Shown here one piece after another: positions 48,544 through 61,622 of a DNA stretch of 64,000 nucleotides. The stretch lies in contig MSJH02000540.1 in assembly GCA_001931875.2 (NCBI GenBank), forward strand, positions 180,154 to 244,153. Reading direction: 5' to 3'. The notes under the pieces were generated by a model, which ran no database searches, had not been told where the DNA came from, and saw only the letters and a program-made list of their open reading frames with translations. Origin of the DNA: Byssochlamys sp. IMV 00236. Taxonomy: Eukaryota; Ascomycota; Eurotiomycetes; Eurotiales; Thermoascaceae. The first letter of the stretch is position 1. Every line of letters begins with the position of its first letter. Position numbers and translations under genes: made by a program.

Positions 48544-51500
48544 TTAGAACGCCATCATTCTAACCATCTTGAGAGAACTACCCGATGTGGACGCCGCGGA
48601 ACCACCGCTAGTGGGCGTGGCAGGAGCGTTCTTTCCACCAGGAAGGTTGTTACCTGTGTACGCACTCGATGTGTCGTTGTTGTCCTGGTTGATCGGCTGC
48701 ATAAGCTGCATGATGTCAATGTTGAATTTCATATTCATGTTGTGGATAACGAGAGGCGCTGCAATGAGGACAATGAAAAGGATCAGCACGGTAAAGTACA
48801 GAATGGCGAAGCGGATGACTCTCCTCTTGCGGAGCTTCGACTGTTTCAGGGAGTAGATTGGTGGGCGGATTTGCCGGCTGTCAACAAATTAGTAAGGGAC
48901 GTTAATTGTGTATTGGAGTTCAGAGAATCTTACCTAGGACGCAGCCAGAAGAGGATGACAGAGTGGAACTTGTCCACGTACGGAACACAAAGAGCGGGGA
49001 GCATGACGAACAGCAGAAGATGGCCGAGGACGAAGTCGGCAGCAAAGTATCCGAGTTCGGTAATCTTGCAAAGGAATTCACGGCCAGGCTGAGAAATGGA
49101 GTGCCAACCCATGCTGTACCACTTTCCGGTCCACCAGGCAATGTTGGATTGATCATTCTTGAATTCTCTTGTGAGGGCAAGACAGATGATGAGCTTGTAG
49201 ACGAAGCGCTGAATGGCAGCCATGGAGATCATTCCAAGCAGACATCTAGGGAATGAGAAGCCCTCGAGGAAGAACATCACCTCGAAAATGGCCAAGAGAA
49301 CGATGACAGCGATACAGTGAGCAATAGCGGCAAGGACCGAACCGAACTTCTTACAGCACATGCTGAAGAGGGGGCCCATACAGCAAGCCATCATGAAGAG
49401 ACCACCAGCGACACCCGCGTTAACGCCAATTGGTGCGAAAGCAACAATGGCAACACGGATGAGGGAGTTCGTAGGAGTGGCGTTCTTGACACCAGTTTGC
49501 GCGTTGATGTAGAGGTAGGGGATGAAAGTTGCAGCAACGAGCACCAAAGGTCCGACGATCTCACTGAAGAAGACGTTGGTGATACGGGCCCGAGGGACAT
49601 CTCCCGACATCTTCTCAGAAGGAACACCGAGGAGCTTGCGCTTGTAACCAGTAATCCGAGTTCGGGACAGACGGCAAAAGGCGATCCATGAAGATGCGTG
49701 CGAGCGAGAGTTACCACGCGACAGCCATCTGAGGTAGTCACGGTAGTCGATGAAGAAATCGTGCCAGGAAAACTGGTGTGGGTTAAACAGGAATGGCGAG
49801 ATGCAGAGAGCCAGCAAGGAGACCCAGAACCAGATGAGGGCAGGCGTCCACACGGTCGTCGTGGCGAACAGCAGCATCAGCAATGAGCGAGCACCGAGGT
49901 AGATGGAAGGACTGGCGAAACGCGAGTACAGGACTCCAAAAGGAATACGGGCAGTGGCGAAACCACGACCAGTACCGATATAACGGGCACCACCGAACGC
50001 AAGATCCTGGTGCACAGCATTCGCGTAGATCTGGCACACAAACACCTCAAACATGAAGGAGAACGAGCCGAAGTGCTTAGCGAGACGCGTGGCCATGCGC
50101 CAAAGTCCTCTCTCCGTAAGTTCCTGGACAGCCAGAGGCACGAACGAAATGAAGAACACAATGAAGATAGAGACGATACAGCGGTTGACCCAGTTGGTGA
50201 CGGGAGTAAGGTTGGCACATCCAGTGGGCATCAATGGATCAGTGATCGGAACATTGGGGTTGAAGCGACAGAGAATGGTCTCATGCCTCAAGGCTCCCAG
50301 GTTGATCAACACGATCATGAACATTTGCACCGACAGCATGATGAACATGTTGTTGATGTGGAAACCAGGATGGGCATAGTAGAAGGACAAGAACCGATCG
50401 AGAGGCAGCTGGGTACCAAGGTAGTAGTACTCTCGAGAAAGCATCTGCTCACCCATACCAGTTCCGATCTTGGTTGTGAAGTTAAGAATGGAACCAAAAC
50501 CCAAATCACGTCCCTTACCACACTGGTAGTACTCGCAGTGCTTGATACGACCTCCACGGAGCATAGCGTTCATACCGGCGTAGATATCCTCGTTCAGGTG
50601 AAGTCCCTTCTGAGCCTTGGAGACACCACCGCGAGTTGTCATGAAGATACCGTTCAGGAAATCGGGGTGACCATAGTGCAGCTTTCCACCGATCTGAGCA
50701 AGCGTACGTGCGAACAGGGTACCGAACGTTTGTTCCTTTCCGGCGGCAACATCACCCAGAATACCAATGTTTTCCGAGAAAATGTACTCACGAGCACCAA
50801 GAATAGCTACAGGGTCGAACTTGTTGGACGGGAGACCAGGGGTATAGGGGGACACGTTATCGGTGGTCATCTCCTCAAACTCAGCCAGGACACTGCGGAT
50901 CTTCAAGCACTCTTCAAGATAGTTGTCCTGGTTAGCATCGATAAGCTGGATGTATTCGCCACGGTAGAAGATGATCGAGTGGTTCTGGTTGTCAGACTTT
51001 CCGTCTCCGAGAATGGGGTTTCCGGACAGCTGGATTCTGAACTTGGGCTTTCTCATTCCGTTGTCAAGGAGCTCACAATGACCATCAATCAGGGCGGAGT
51101 ACAGTCTCGGCTCATCGCCTTCATTCAGGGGTGCTTCCTCGTCCAGGTACGCGATTTGCAGATCAGGGTACGCACGAAGGAGGAACTCAGTGTTCTCCCG
51201 TTCCTCCTTGTTGAACTTCGCGTAACGCTGCATAGAAACACAGATCTTGAACTTGCGGCGAGCCATTCTCTCGAGTTCGCGCTCCAATTTATCAGAGTTT
51301 CCGCCGAACATCTGAACGACCTCCGGGTTCTCAACACGGTAGAGGAGCTTGATTGCACGGCTGTAGTTCATGAAACCAGAGATAGTACGGTACAGGGTCT
51401 GGGAGCGAAGTGACGCCCAGATACGCGTACGGAGAGTGTACTCAGGAGCGGCACTCTTGAAACCAATGCAGTAGAACGGCAGATCATCGATCTTGCTCTT

Positions 51501-54439
51501 GGCAGCATCCTTCTCGTTCTTTTCGTAATCGCCATTGAACTGTGAAGTCTCATCGGCCAGAATCTTGGTGTCTTTGACGAAGCAATCCCACTCGTGAGGG
51601 TGAAGCTGTTTCAAGTACTCAAGCAGCGTAACACGGGAGTAGGGCTCATCCTCACGAATAATTTCACGCAGAGACAGAAGAATCTTCTCACTGTAGTGGG
51701 GAATCAAAACAGTAAAGGTAGGCATGTTGTCCACAGGCACCGGCTCCGGAATAGGAGTCGAGAGCGACTGCGCGAAGAAAGAAATACGGCGCTCAGCCTC
51801 ACTCTGCGCAGGGAAGAATTCTGTCTTGAACGAGTGGTCTTCCTGAGAAACGAAGAAAGTAGGCGCACGGAGAGTCCGCTTGCCCTCCTGCTCGGAAGGA
51901 ACCTGGTGGTACAGAAGCTTCTGGACGTGGTCGATAGCCAAAAGATGCTCTCGGTACATAGAGATCACGATAGCGTTCCACACCTGTGAAATGAGAACCT
52001 TCGGCTTGTACTTGATCTCCATGTCAGTAGTGGCGAGGACCTTAGAGTATATACGCTTCGGGAGACGGGAGAAGATATTCCTCCACGGCGTCCAGATAGA
52101 AACACCGAGGTAGAATGACCGTGAGACGGAGAACACCGTATTCAAGATAATGTACCAGAGATAACTGTCCAGGAAAAAGAGCGTCAAGTCCATGAAGAAC
52201 ATGAGACCGAGCAGGATCTGGGGCTGGCATTTGCAGAGAACATTCGGAATGATCTTGTCTCCTGCACAACGACGGATTTTCATCGGCGACAGGATACGGA
52301 TAGGGTCCTTCAGCGACAGGGTCAGGAAGAAGTACGATTCGACCAACTTAGCCGCAAAAACGCAGACCCATAGACCGTATGACATCCACATGTCGTTACC
52401 GTGAAGACGGGGCCAGCTTGCCGTAAATGTCTGACTGGCCACATACTGGCGGCTCTTCTTCTTGTTCATGTAGCTGCCGAAGAGTCCGCCAAGAGGCATG
52501 ACAGAGAAGAAGAAAAATGTAGCCAGGGCGATGAAGAACTGCACGATACCCAAAACGAGAGCAGGCTTGTCCTTGCCTTCCTTAGAGACACCAAAGACGT
52601 AGACACTGGGTCCGAAGTTGATGCAAAACATGAGGATCAGGAACCAAAGACGCTTGCTGAGGTGCTGCGCGCCGGCCCATCTGCGGGGAACATAGAGCCA
52701 TTCAGCAAAAGTCGCAAAGATTTGAATCAAACAACAGAGTGCACCACCAAGACCCACAGCAGACCACGAGTATGATCCCGGGGGCTTATTGTTAACCTGC
52801 TGCTGATAGTTCTTCGTGTAGATGGTAGGTGAGTTGTAAGCAGTGAAAAACCAGAAAGCACCAAGGTGGATAACCCAGATACGGTTGAAGTTGGTGATCA
52901 TGTGGAACCAGGATCGGGTCTCCTTGTAGGTCTTGAAGAACACCTTCTTCCAGTTGACCTCCTTGAGCTTGTTCCAGCGCTCGGCAGGGGGTATATCGAC
53001 CAAGCGCGTCTTGTCCTCCAGGACAATACGCTCGATACCCTCGGGATACCAGAAGAGCTGGTTGATGTCATCATAACCGATGATCTGGTTGTGGTCACGC
53101 TCACGTCGTACGTACTTGCCATCGAGGATCTCGTAACCCTGGTCTCTGCAGTACTGGTAGAGCGGAGTAACGACGTCGTTCAGATAGGTCAGTTCCTCAA
53201 CCGGCTCGACGCGGTTCTGGCACTCGGGAGAGCTGTAGTAGTCGTCCGCGCACTTGAAGATGAAGCAGAGACATTCAGGCATGAATCGAACCTGGTTAGC
53301 CTCACCCCAGCAAAGCAGGTAGAGAGCGAGTTGTCGGGCACGGTCGTGCTGAGACATGCGGTTCATGCGCGTCTTCCACCTGTATTCAGCAGCCTCCAAG
53401 CTATTGTCGCCCTCCAGGGCTTCCAGGGTCTCCTGCTCGTTCTCCGGGTTCTGCTCGGCCTTCTTCGCGGCAGCCTTGCGCGCCTTGCGAGTCTTGCGGT
53501 CTGCTTTACCCAGCTTCATGTTTGCAAAACCGACGGCATCATCGAGGTCTAGGTGAGCTGCGAAGTACCAACGGCGGTAGTTTGCATTGTCTCCGCCAAT
53601 GTAGTCGGCGTGCAGAGATAGGAGGGCTTGGTTGGGGGTCATACGAGAAGCCCGGGAATCCAGAAGAGTCATCATATGGTCGTACATGTTTCGCATGCTA
53701 TCACGCTGGAAACCGAACTTGTTCACGAGGTCGATAAAGATGTCCTCGATCTCCTCCTTCGAAAGCGGGATCTGACCATCCGACGTCCAGGCCGGGTACG
53801 GCTCTCTCGAGCGTTGACCTGGTGGCAGGGCATTGTTATAGTCCATACCGTACACCGGGGTAGATGCACCAGACGATCGGTTGCCACCGTAGGAGATCTG
53901 GGAAGACGGAGGCCGGTATCCGTAACCTCGACCGCCCATCTGGCTGTCGTTGTAGCTGTTGTACCGTTCATCGCCGCGGCCATAGTAGTCCATGTCTGCG
54001 GCGCGGGCCGTCTCCGATCTCATGGTAAAGTCGCTGAAGGTCTCTGAATCATCCTCAGAATCCTGACCACGGCGTCTGCCGCGACCTCCATAGCTTTGGT
54101 GGCCATTGTTACCCTGGTCGTAATACTGGTCGTTGTAGTACTCATCCTGGTAACCCTGCTGACCGCCGCCCTCATAATAGCCGTCCTGGTAACCGTGGTG
54201 ACCCTCAGCGTTATGACCATCATAAGCACTGGTTCCATTTGTTAGTCAAATTCACGGTCGCAAATGGTCAGATAGACCCTATTGTGGACTTACGATTGGT
54301 CATAGTACGCGTCACCGTGCTGAGAGTAGTCGTGCTGGTCGTAGTAGGCTTGACTATGCTCATCCTGATAGTAGGAATCGCCGTGGCCGCCCTGGGCATA
54401 GCCGCCTTCGTCGTAGTGGCCTTGTTGATAGCCCGACAT
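48544..54439 (-). CDS. FKS1: 1,3-beta-glucan synthase catalytic subunit Fks1
   Basis: Three exons, 54439-54294, 54228-48934 and 48877-48544, encode 1,924 residues. Introns of 65 nt (GTAAGT...ACCAG) and 56 nt (GTAAGA...TGACAG) restore QSAYDGHN and [15 protein letters not shown]. The first 120 residues are a Tyr/Gln/Gly/Asp-rich disordered tail. The FKS1 domain-1 segment ([29 protein letters not shown]) follows. A first cluster of membrane helices is next, then the cytosolic GT48 catalytic region ([43 protein letters not shown]) and a second membrane cluster. The echinocandin hot-spot 1 region reads FLTLSLKDP (about 52303-52328), with the key Ser in place; the hot-spot 2 equivalent is NWVNRCIV. 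The enzyme polymerises UDP-glucose into wall beta-1,3-glucan at the plasma membrane with Rho1. It diverges from the GH72 gene. Confidence 0.97.
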
Positions 54440-57400
54440 GGCGAGGTAAGTTGCGGCTACCGTTCAATACGCAACACTGCCTAAGATCAATGAGAATTGA
54501 CCTCTTGTCTGGTTGTCACGAGGGAATTGGGTCGTGAAGTGACTTGAGACCGGTTCCCGCGGTGGAGTGATCACTCACGTCAATATCTGCTCATTCAGTC
54601 GAGATCTGAGCGTTAAACCAAACTGTAGAGCTCGAGCGGATTGCGAAAAAACAGGAACGGGGCTCGATCGATATTAAATTGCCATAGACCGGCGATGGTA
54701 GCGAATATAAAGAGAAAGGTGTATTCGTCCCTAAGCGAAAGTTTCCCTGGGACGCAACGGAGAGAACACGGGCTTGCAAGCTCTTCAAGAGCGGCAAGGG
54801 TTCTGTCTCGACAACTGACACCTCGTTCGACGATTGCGAAGAGTGGTGTACAACGCAGACACTGATGGCCGCGTTGAACTTCCGAGTTTTGTTGTGAAAC
54901 GAGCGAAGGGGTGTGGAAAAACAAGCGGTTGCTGAGCCAAACTATCCAAGTACCGGGGCCGGTCGCTGAGTACTGGGCGTCCAGCCGTACGAAGGCGACC
55001 CACTCCTACAGTCCTGCTTTCCTCAAAACGAATGCGAGAAAAAGAAGGAAAGGAGTACGGTCAAACGGCGTCAGCAAGATGGTTTGGAAGCAAAAGAGTG
55101 TAGGAAATATCAAAAGAAAAAGAAAGAGAAGATGGAGGGACGATCGCCTTGTTGGAGATGGAAGAGAAAGGGATTGATTGCCGGTGGAGTAGGGAAATTG
55201 TTGGCATTGGCAGGTTTACGGGACTGTGGTTTATTTTGGGCGCAGTATCTACGAAAAAGCACACGTAGTGGCTGGACCGGTTCCAGAACGGTATCGTGAC
55301 ACGTACTAGTATTAGCGTTGGGTACCGCTCCTGTTACTGTATTATTTACTTATTTACACCGTCCCCCGATCACCTCCTCCCCCCTCTTATTCCAGACGCG
55401 CCTTTTGCCAGTACCATAGGGGCCCCTTACACCTCCCAACCTGTGTGGACGAAATACCGCCCCGGGAACAGACTGAGATCACACTCATCTGATGGTTGCG
55501 AAGCACGAACGCAGCAACAGCCTTCTGTCCTGAGAGTGCGTGCCATTGGTATGTCCCTCGTATGGTCCACGATCCGTACACTTGTATCTATCAGATAATA
55601 ATAATACTATTCCGCGAGATGCGGCTTCCCAAGCCACCGCGACCTGCGGTTGGTCCGAGTCTAAAGTGGAATAGGGGCAGCAACAAGTCTCACCAATAAG
55701 GGTCCCCCATATGCCTGAATTCCCTGGTCTGACGAGGCCACCACAGAACGACCCCTGAAACCGGGCCCACTGCCTGACAGCCAAGGATCGCAACAGGAAA
55801 ATCAAAGCGGGTCCCGTTTTCTCCTGTATGGGACAGTAATCTTACGCATCATTACCGGCCGGTATGAAGGGATCACATTGCTGTCGACCGCTCCGGTTGC
55901 ACCGCCCCAGCAATGTGGAATGGACTTTGAGGTTGAGAGCGATGGAACAAGCATCACTCCATCTCTTAGCCGCCTGTAAGCCCCGCAGAGGTTGGCTGCT
56001 AGTTATGATTATTGTACCAGTAGTTAGCTTACTCGAGTCTTTCTCAATGATCGCTACTACTACTCTTATGTAGGTCGCCTCCAGATGTGCGCGCACTAGT
56101 TCACTATCCTGCTTTATCTCCCACCTCTTCAAGTATCCCTGGCCAACCGTATCATGCGGTGCATTTGCAGCTGCATCCTCTAGAGTAGCTGCAGCGTAGA
56201 TAGATAACGCAACAGGCGCATATACTGAGGGGAAATAATAGACCACAGCAGCCAGAAGATGCTTATTATCACAGCCCATATCAGGCTATCAGCAAGTATC
56301 GTCCACGGTCACCGGTGGATGCCGCTCACCTCCCGACCAGACGGTTTTTCCACCTCGAGCAGTGGATGTACCCACCCATTCTACTGAAGTCTGATAGATA
56401 ATCTGCGAGTGGGCTAGCCATCCTCTCCATCGAGATTTGTCGCTATCTCGGTACATCTACCTTCAGCAGCAATGCGGATGACAGTTTCCAATGTCGCCAA
56501 TTGTGAGCATGTCTCTTCTTATGACAGAACCGGTTTGCAGTCTGCTTCCTGCTTCCGTACACAACCGAAGCATACTGTAGTAATAAATAATGACAGATCA
56601 CCACCACGACAACCAATACTTTTTGTCCTCGTTTGCAGCCAATGATTAGAAGTTGCTGCGTCGGCTTCAATCGTTAGAATACAACGCCGAGGCCTAGACT
56701 ATACTAAGAATTGTAGTTCGGTACAGCGGTATTATTATTATTACTGGCCTGGTCGCTCTGGAATTATTACAGTGGTGGCTTTCGCATCCACGATCCGGCC
56801 GCTATTCCGGACGACGGTCTCAGACATGAACCACGCCAATCCTCCCCTATCTGGCCAGCTGTGACAAGGGTCCACCGATGGCCTCAACTTTCATTTCTTT
56901 TCCTGTCAGAGAAGACCCCGTCTGATGGTTTGAGGGAGAAGCATTGAAAAAGAGTTGCCACGGCCTCAGACGTGCCCCACGAGCATGTCCCTGCGAAACC
57001 CCCGAGTACGGAGTAAGGGAGGATGGGAACGCTCTCTGAAGGGCCCAGGTCCCTGAACATTGTTATGGTAATTCGGGTGACAGCCACCCCGGGACATCGT
57101 GACCCGCGACGTGGATGTTGTCGATTCACCTTATCGTCGAACAAGCTCTCTAGAGGAGACTAACTAATGTCTCTCTAACTGACAATGCAGAGATGGCTGG
57201 GCAAATAATGCTCTAGAGTATTCCTCTAGAGTCTAGAGACTTAGAGTACACTTCTGTTTTTCGTTTCCTCCCGTCTTACACAAACTGGGAACCAGTGCCG
57301 TATCCTGGATTTGCCTCCCGGCCGGATGACCCCTCGTTAGTGGCTCAGGGAGTCAGGGTAGGCCGGAACGACCAACTGCCAGTGGTGTTCTAATGATAGC

Positions 57401-59923
57401 AGCTGCCCGCCTGCCAGCATCTCAATGGTTTCCCCGCGAACGGTTATTATGTATTATTGACCAAACTTTAGTCTCAGCCGTGCATTGACGACCTGCTGCA
57501 GTCAAGGTCTGAATCATCGTTCTCAGTCTGATCGTTCTCGTACTCTAAAGTATGTTAGGTTAGACGTGTGGTTAGACGATGTTGGATCCGACAATCATCA
57601 ATGCCTTTATGTCCCACGGGTTGCATGTGCAGGACAAGTCGCCCCGTGGCTGAAACCATTGATCAGAATCATATTATTTCACATCCGCTGTGGCCCTGGT
57701 AATCTATCAGAACTCAATCGCGGCGTCAGAACCATTCAGAGCGGCGTCCTTACCAGCAACACAGTGGCGACTCGCGACGCCTTCGGTCGCTGGCCGTCCC
57801 GCGACCCGCTGGCTTCGAGCCAATGAACGTACATTGAAAAGGGGCACATCCAGATTCAGGACCTGAAGCCATCCTTTCCTAGCAGGGGCAGCCATTCCCA
57901 GCTGTCCTGTCGAGTCGTTAAGACACAATCAATAATAGTACTAATAATAATCATAATGTAAAATAAGAATAGTAACTACTATACCATACGATCGATAACT
58001 TACAGACCGTACTAGTCAATTTAACGATGGCTTGAACGTCTCAGGGCTTCATCCTGGAACGTCCAGAATATTCTGGCGCTGAAGATCTGGTTATCAAGGC
58101 GCCAGCCTCCTGGTAACTCGGACGTATCGTATCGCCGGGCCGAAGAGGTTAAATCCACAGGGGCCGAAATAATGTCTTCGCTGGCTTTGGAAATCTAGAG
58201 TAGACTATGGAATGCGTATCTAGGAGATGTATGGATCTCTGGGCTCTTACCAGGGCAAGAAGGTGATCAAACTTAACAAGCCATGAGGACGTCTTGTTAG
58301 ACGCAAAGCTTAGCCGTCTCGTTTAGCATGACAAGCTTGGGAGATCCTCACATTAGGAACAACGGTCTTGAGCAGACTAGCAGTCCTCCCAGCCCTACGA
58401 GGACAAATGTTCACAGAAAACTCTGGGGTGTCAATAATAACGATTCTCGCCTTCCGCATCCATACGCGGCTCCTCGCATCCAATGATCTCTCTGTTCGTG
58501 GAGACATGCAATAGAGCATGGAGTGCTTTCACTGGAATCTCGAGGTTGGTCTAGTGATCGACTGTTTCCACACTGGGTTCCCGCGTTGCTAGAAGCTTTG
58601 AGAAAGTATCTACTATCTAGATACTCGAATATTCCGCCCGACCATATGGTATGGAGTAATAATAGTGAGTGATGGGTCCTTGCCAAGCGAGCTTCGTCCT
58701 TGCTTGTCGCAAGCGTAGGTAAAAGTAGGTACGTACTGGTAGTTTAAATCTGATCAGCAACTGGATGGAAGAGTGGGCTAATTGTATATTGGGATTCGAC
58801 GGTCCAGATCCGGGATCTTTATATACTCATAGTCTCATACAGAGAAGCCAGCAGAAGCCAGTTCAGATCTGGCGACACGACAACGCAGCCAACGATTCTC
58901 ACTACACCATCGCCAACGTGCTGCTGATCAGTTGCGGTACCGTGGAGAACAAGTTGGACTCGGAGCTGTGGCACGACCAACTGTGCGGCCCTCTCTCTCT
59001 CCTGAAATCAAACGGATGAACCCCGGATAAACTGCTTGGGTTACCCCATATGGAAGGCCTTGTGGCCTGAGGCATTCAATTTCCCATTGACAGCCTCTGG
59101 TCTGCGCGCAACCACCGCGTCGTGATGTCAAGAGACGGCCGCTGAAGTGATGATAAGCAACGCAGGCCGCAACCATTGCGTGTCGCGAGAAGATCCAAAT
59201 CGAGCATGCCTGGGAGACATCGGGGCAGTGCGCCGATCAAGCGGGAGAGCAGAGCAGAGAGGGCCAGAGAGAAGACCAAACAACAACCCAAGAGAGAAAC
59301 GACAGTCCAGGAACGTCGCAGGGAGGCTCCGCGACAGACCCGCGTTCCCCTGGGATGAACGCCCAAGGAGGAAAGGAATTGCCCTCTCGGCGGCGATCTG
59401 GGGACTCACATTGGCGAGGAACTCTGGGGGCAGCTCCGCCCGCCAAGCCATGGGCCGTGATCTTCTGGATAATCTTGGAGTCTTGGACCCTGAACATTCA
59501 ATAAGATGTTCTGATGAAGCGATCTGACCGACCAGCCAAGAGGCTGTAGGGTCTTGGGAGTTGAAAGAGACACTCCTATCCCCCCAATCCCTCTGGGAGA
59601 CTGAGACAAGAACCATCGCTTGCTTCCAGTCTCCTCTTTTTCTCGCTCGCTCTTGGCCCTGCCTCGCCTTTCTTCACATTCCCTTGCCACGTTCTTTTTC
59701 TCGACATTCTTTCAGCAGATCCATCCTATATTCAATCCCTACGTCCTTCCTTGGTCTGTCGACCGGTCACTCTCTCTTCATTCGCATCTTCTGCATCGCA
59801 TTCGCTCATTCCCCCGTTCTCAGACGCCAAAGTGGTGAGACTAGGAATCTTCCAGCTCTGGTAGTGAGGACTGTCTGCACATTCGTTTTCTCTTGCTTCA
59901 TTAGATATCAGCAGTAGTCCATC
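54440..59923. promoter_or_regulatory. 5.5-kb divergent intergenic region between FKS1 and the GH72 gene
   Basis: I find no convincing protein gene here. Frames up to 162 codons overlap on both strands, without domains. GC content is similar to coding DNA in 58.8-59.6 kb and lower in 56.6-58.0 kb, with ATT/TAA triplet tracts near 55607, 56725 and 57935. The size is several times that of other gaps in the window. It probably contains two long promoters and 5' leaders. An unrecognised non-coding RNA or a highly diverged small gene is possible. Confidence 0.5.
59627..59720 (+). promoter_or_regulatory. Pyrimidine-rich 5' leader of the GH72 gene
   Basis: About 90 bases dominated by C and T, 200-300 bases upstream of the ATG at 59924. 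Such CT tracts are typical just upstream of transcription starts of strongly expressed fungal genes; strong expression is inferred. Confidence 0.55.
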
Positions 59924-61622
59924 ATGAAGCTCTCTACCGTCCTCGCGGGCGCGTCGCTCTTCGCCAGCGCCGCCCTCGCAGACGTGGACCCTATCATCAT
60001 CAAGGTACGTGAGCAGATAGGCCTCCTGATCAGACCGGTTCCACCGAACGCTAACGAAATCACTGTAGGGCTCCAAATTCTTCTACAGCAGCAACGACAC
60101 CCAGTTCTACATTCGTGGTGTTGCCTACCAGCAGGAGTACACTGGTGGCGGAGCCGATGGCAGCGGCTCCAGTTCGAACAACTACAAGGATCCGCTGGCC
60201 GACGCTGCGAGTTGCAAGCGTGATGTTCCCATCTTGCAGCAACTCAACACCAACACTATCCGTGTGTATGCGGTCAACCCCCAGGCCGACCACACGGAGT
60301 GCATGCAGCTGCTGAGCGATGCTGGCATCTATGTCATTGCCGATCTGTCTTCGCCAGGCGAGTCCATCAACCGGGCTTCTCCCACCTGGAACGATGATCT
60401 GTACAACCGTTACACCAGCGTGGTCGACGACCTGTCTCAATACAAAAATGTCATCGGATTCTTTGCCGGTAACGAGGTCTCGAACAACAAGTCCAACACC
60501 GACGCCAGTGCTTTCGTCAAGGCGGCCGTGCGTGACATGAAGGCATACATCAAGCAGAAGAACTACCGTCCCATGGGAGTCGGCTATGCGACTAACGACG
60601 ACTCGTCCATCCGTGAGGACATGGCTGACTACTTCGCCTGCGGCACCGAGGACGACAGCATCGACTTCTGGGGCTACAACATCTACTCCTGGTGCGGTGA
60701 CTCCAGCATCCAGAAGTCTGGCTACGACGTCCGAACCAAGGAATTCTCCACGTTTGCTGTCCCCGTCTTCTTCGCCGAGTACGGCTGTAACGCGGTCCAG
60801 CCTCGCAAGTTCACCGAGGTCGACGCCCTGTTCGGTCCTGAGATGAACGATGTCTGGTCCGGTGGTATTGTCTACATGTACTTCCAGGAAGCCAACGACT
60901 ACGGTCTCGTTAGTATCTCCGGCAACTCCGTCAGCAAGCTCCCTGACTTCACCTCCTACTCGAGCCACATCGCCAAGGCCACCCCGACCGGTGTGAAGAA
61001 GTCCGAGTACAAGCCCACCAACACCGCCCTCCAGTCTTGCCCGGCTGTCAACGGCAATTGGCAGGCCAAGGCGACTCCTCTGCCCCCTTCTCCTAACCCC
61101 GAGCTCTGCCAGTGCATGACTGCTTCCCTGACCTGCGTTGCCAAGGACACCATTAGCGACAAGGATCTTGGCAAGACGTTCGGTGTTGTCTGCGGATACG
61201 AGGGCGTCTGCGATGGAATCGCCGCCAATGCCACGACCGGTGACTATGGCGCGTACAGCATGTGCGAGGCCAAGGAGCAGCTCTCCTTCGTCATGGACCG
61301 CTACTACCAGGAGCAGAAGGCCAAGGGCAACGGTGCTTCCGCTTGCGACTTTGGCGGTGCTGCCTCTACCAAGTCGCCCGAGCAGCCCACCGGCTCGTGC
61401 GAGAACCTGATCAAGCAGGCCGGCTCTGCTGGCACTGGCACCGTGACCTCCGCCCCGACTGCCTCTGGCAAGACTTCAAGCGACGGCAGCGCTGCCTCCT
61501 CTTCCTCCGCCGGTGCTGCTCCCCACATGGCCGGCCCCGCCAGCCTGGGCTTTGGCGCCTTCCAGCTTGGCGCCTACATCGCCACCGCCATGGTCGCCGG
61601 GGCTGGTATGATCCTCCTGTAA
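59924..61622 (+). CDS. GH72 beta-1,3-glucanosyltransferase with CBM43 (Gas/Gel type), GPI-anchored
   Basis: Two exons, 59924-60004 and 60069-61622; the 64-nt intron (GTACGT...CTGTAG) falls right after the signal peptide. The product has 544 residues. The signal peptide is [19 protein letters not shown]. The GH72 catalytic domain follows, with [19 protein letters not shown], the acid/base Glu in [11 protein letters not shown] and the nucleophile Glu in [12 protein letters not shown]43/X8 cysteine module spans about residues 370-460 ([45 protein letters not shown]). Then come a Ser/Ala/Thr-rich linker and a hydrophobic C-terminal tail fitting a GPI signal. It cuts and re-ligates beta-1,3-glucan chains to elongate them outside the membrane. 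The CBM43 marks it as the GH72+ subgroup (Gel4-like by length and layout); I do not assign a gene number. Codon usage is strongly C-ending, consistent with high expression. Confidence 0.95.

Noticed and set aside
50010..51413. 467-codon plus-strand frame opposite FKS1
   Set aside because: It is the antisense shadow of the highly conserved Fks1 catalytic region; long antisense frames arise from strong codon bias, and its translation has no family signature.
52866..53552. 228-codon plus-strand frame over the Fks1 N-terminal region
   Set aside because: Shadow of the Fks1 gene, with Leu/Val/Glu-rich composition from reverse-strand codons.
59076..59616. Overlapping minus-strand frames of 96-162 codons upstream of the GH72 gene
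   Set aside because: They overlap plus-strand frames of similar length, have no domains and low conservation-like character; best explained as chance frames in GC-rich promoter DNA.
60060..60968. 302-codon minus-strand frame opposite the GH72 gene
   Set aside because: Antisense shadow created by the C-ending codon bias of the GH72 gene. The Val/Asp/Gly-rich translation is typical of such artefacts.
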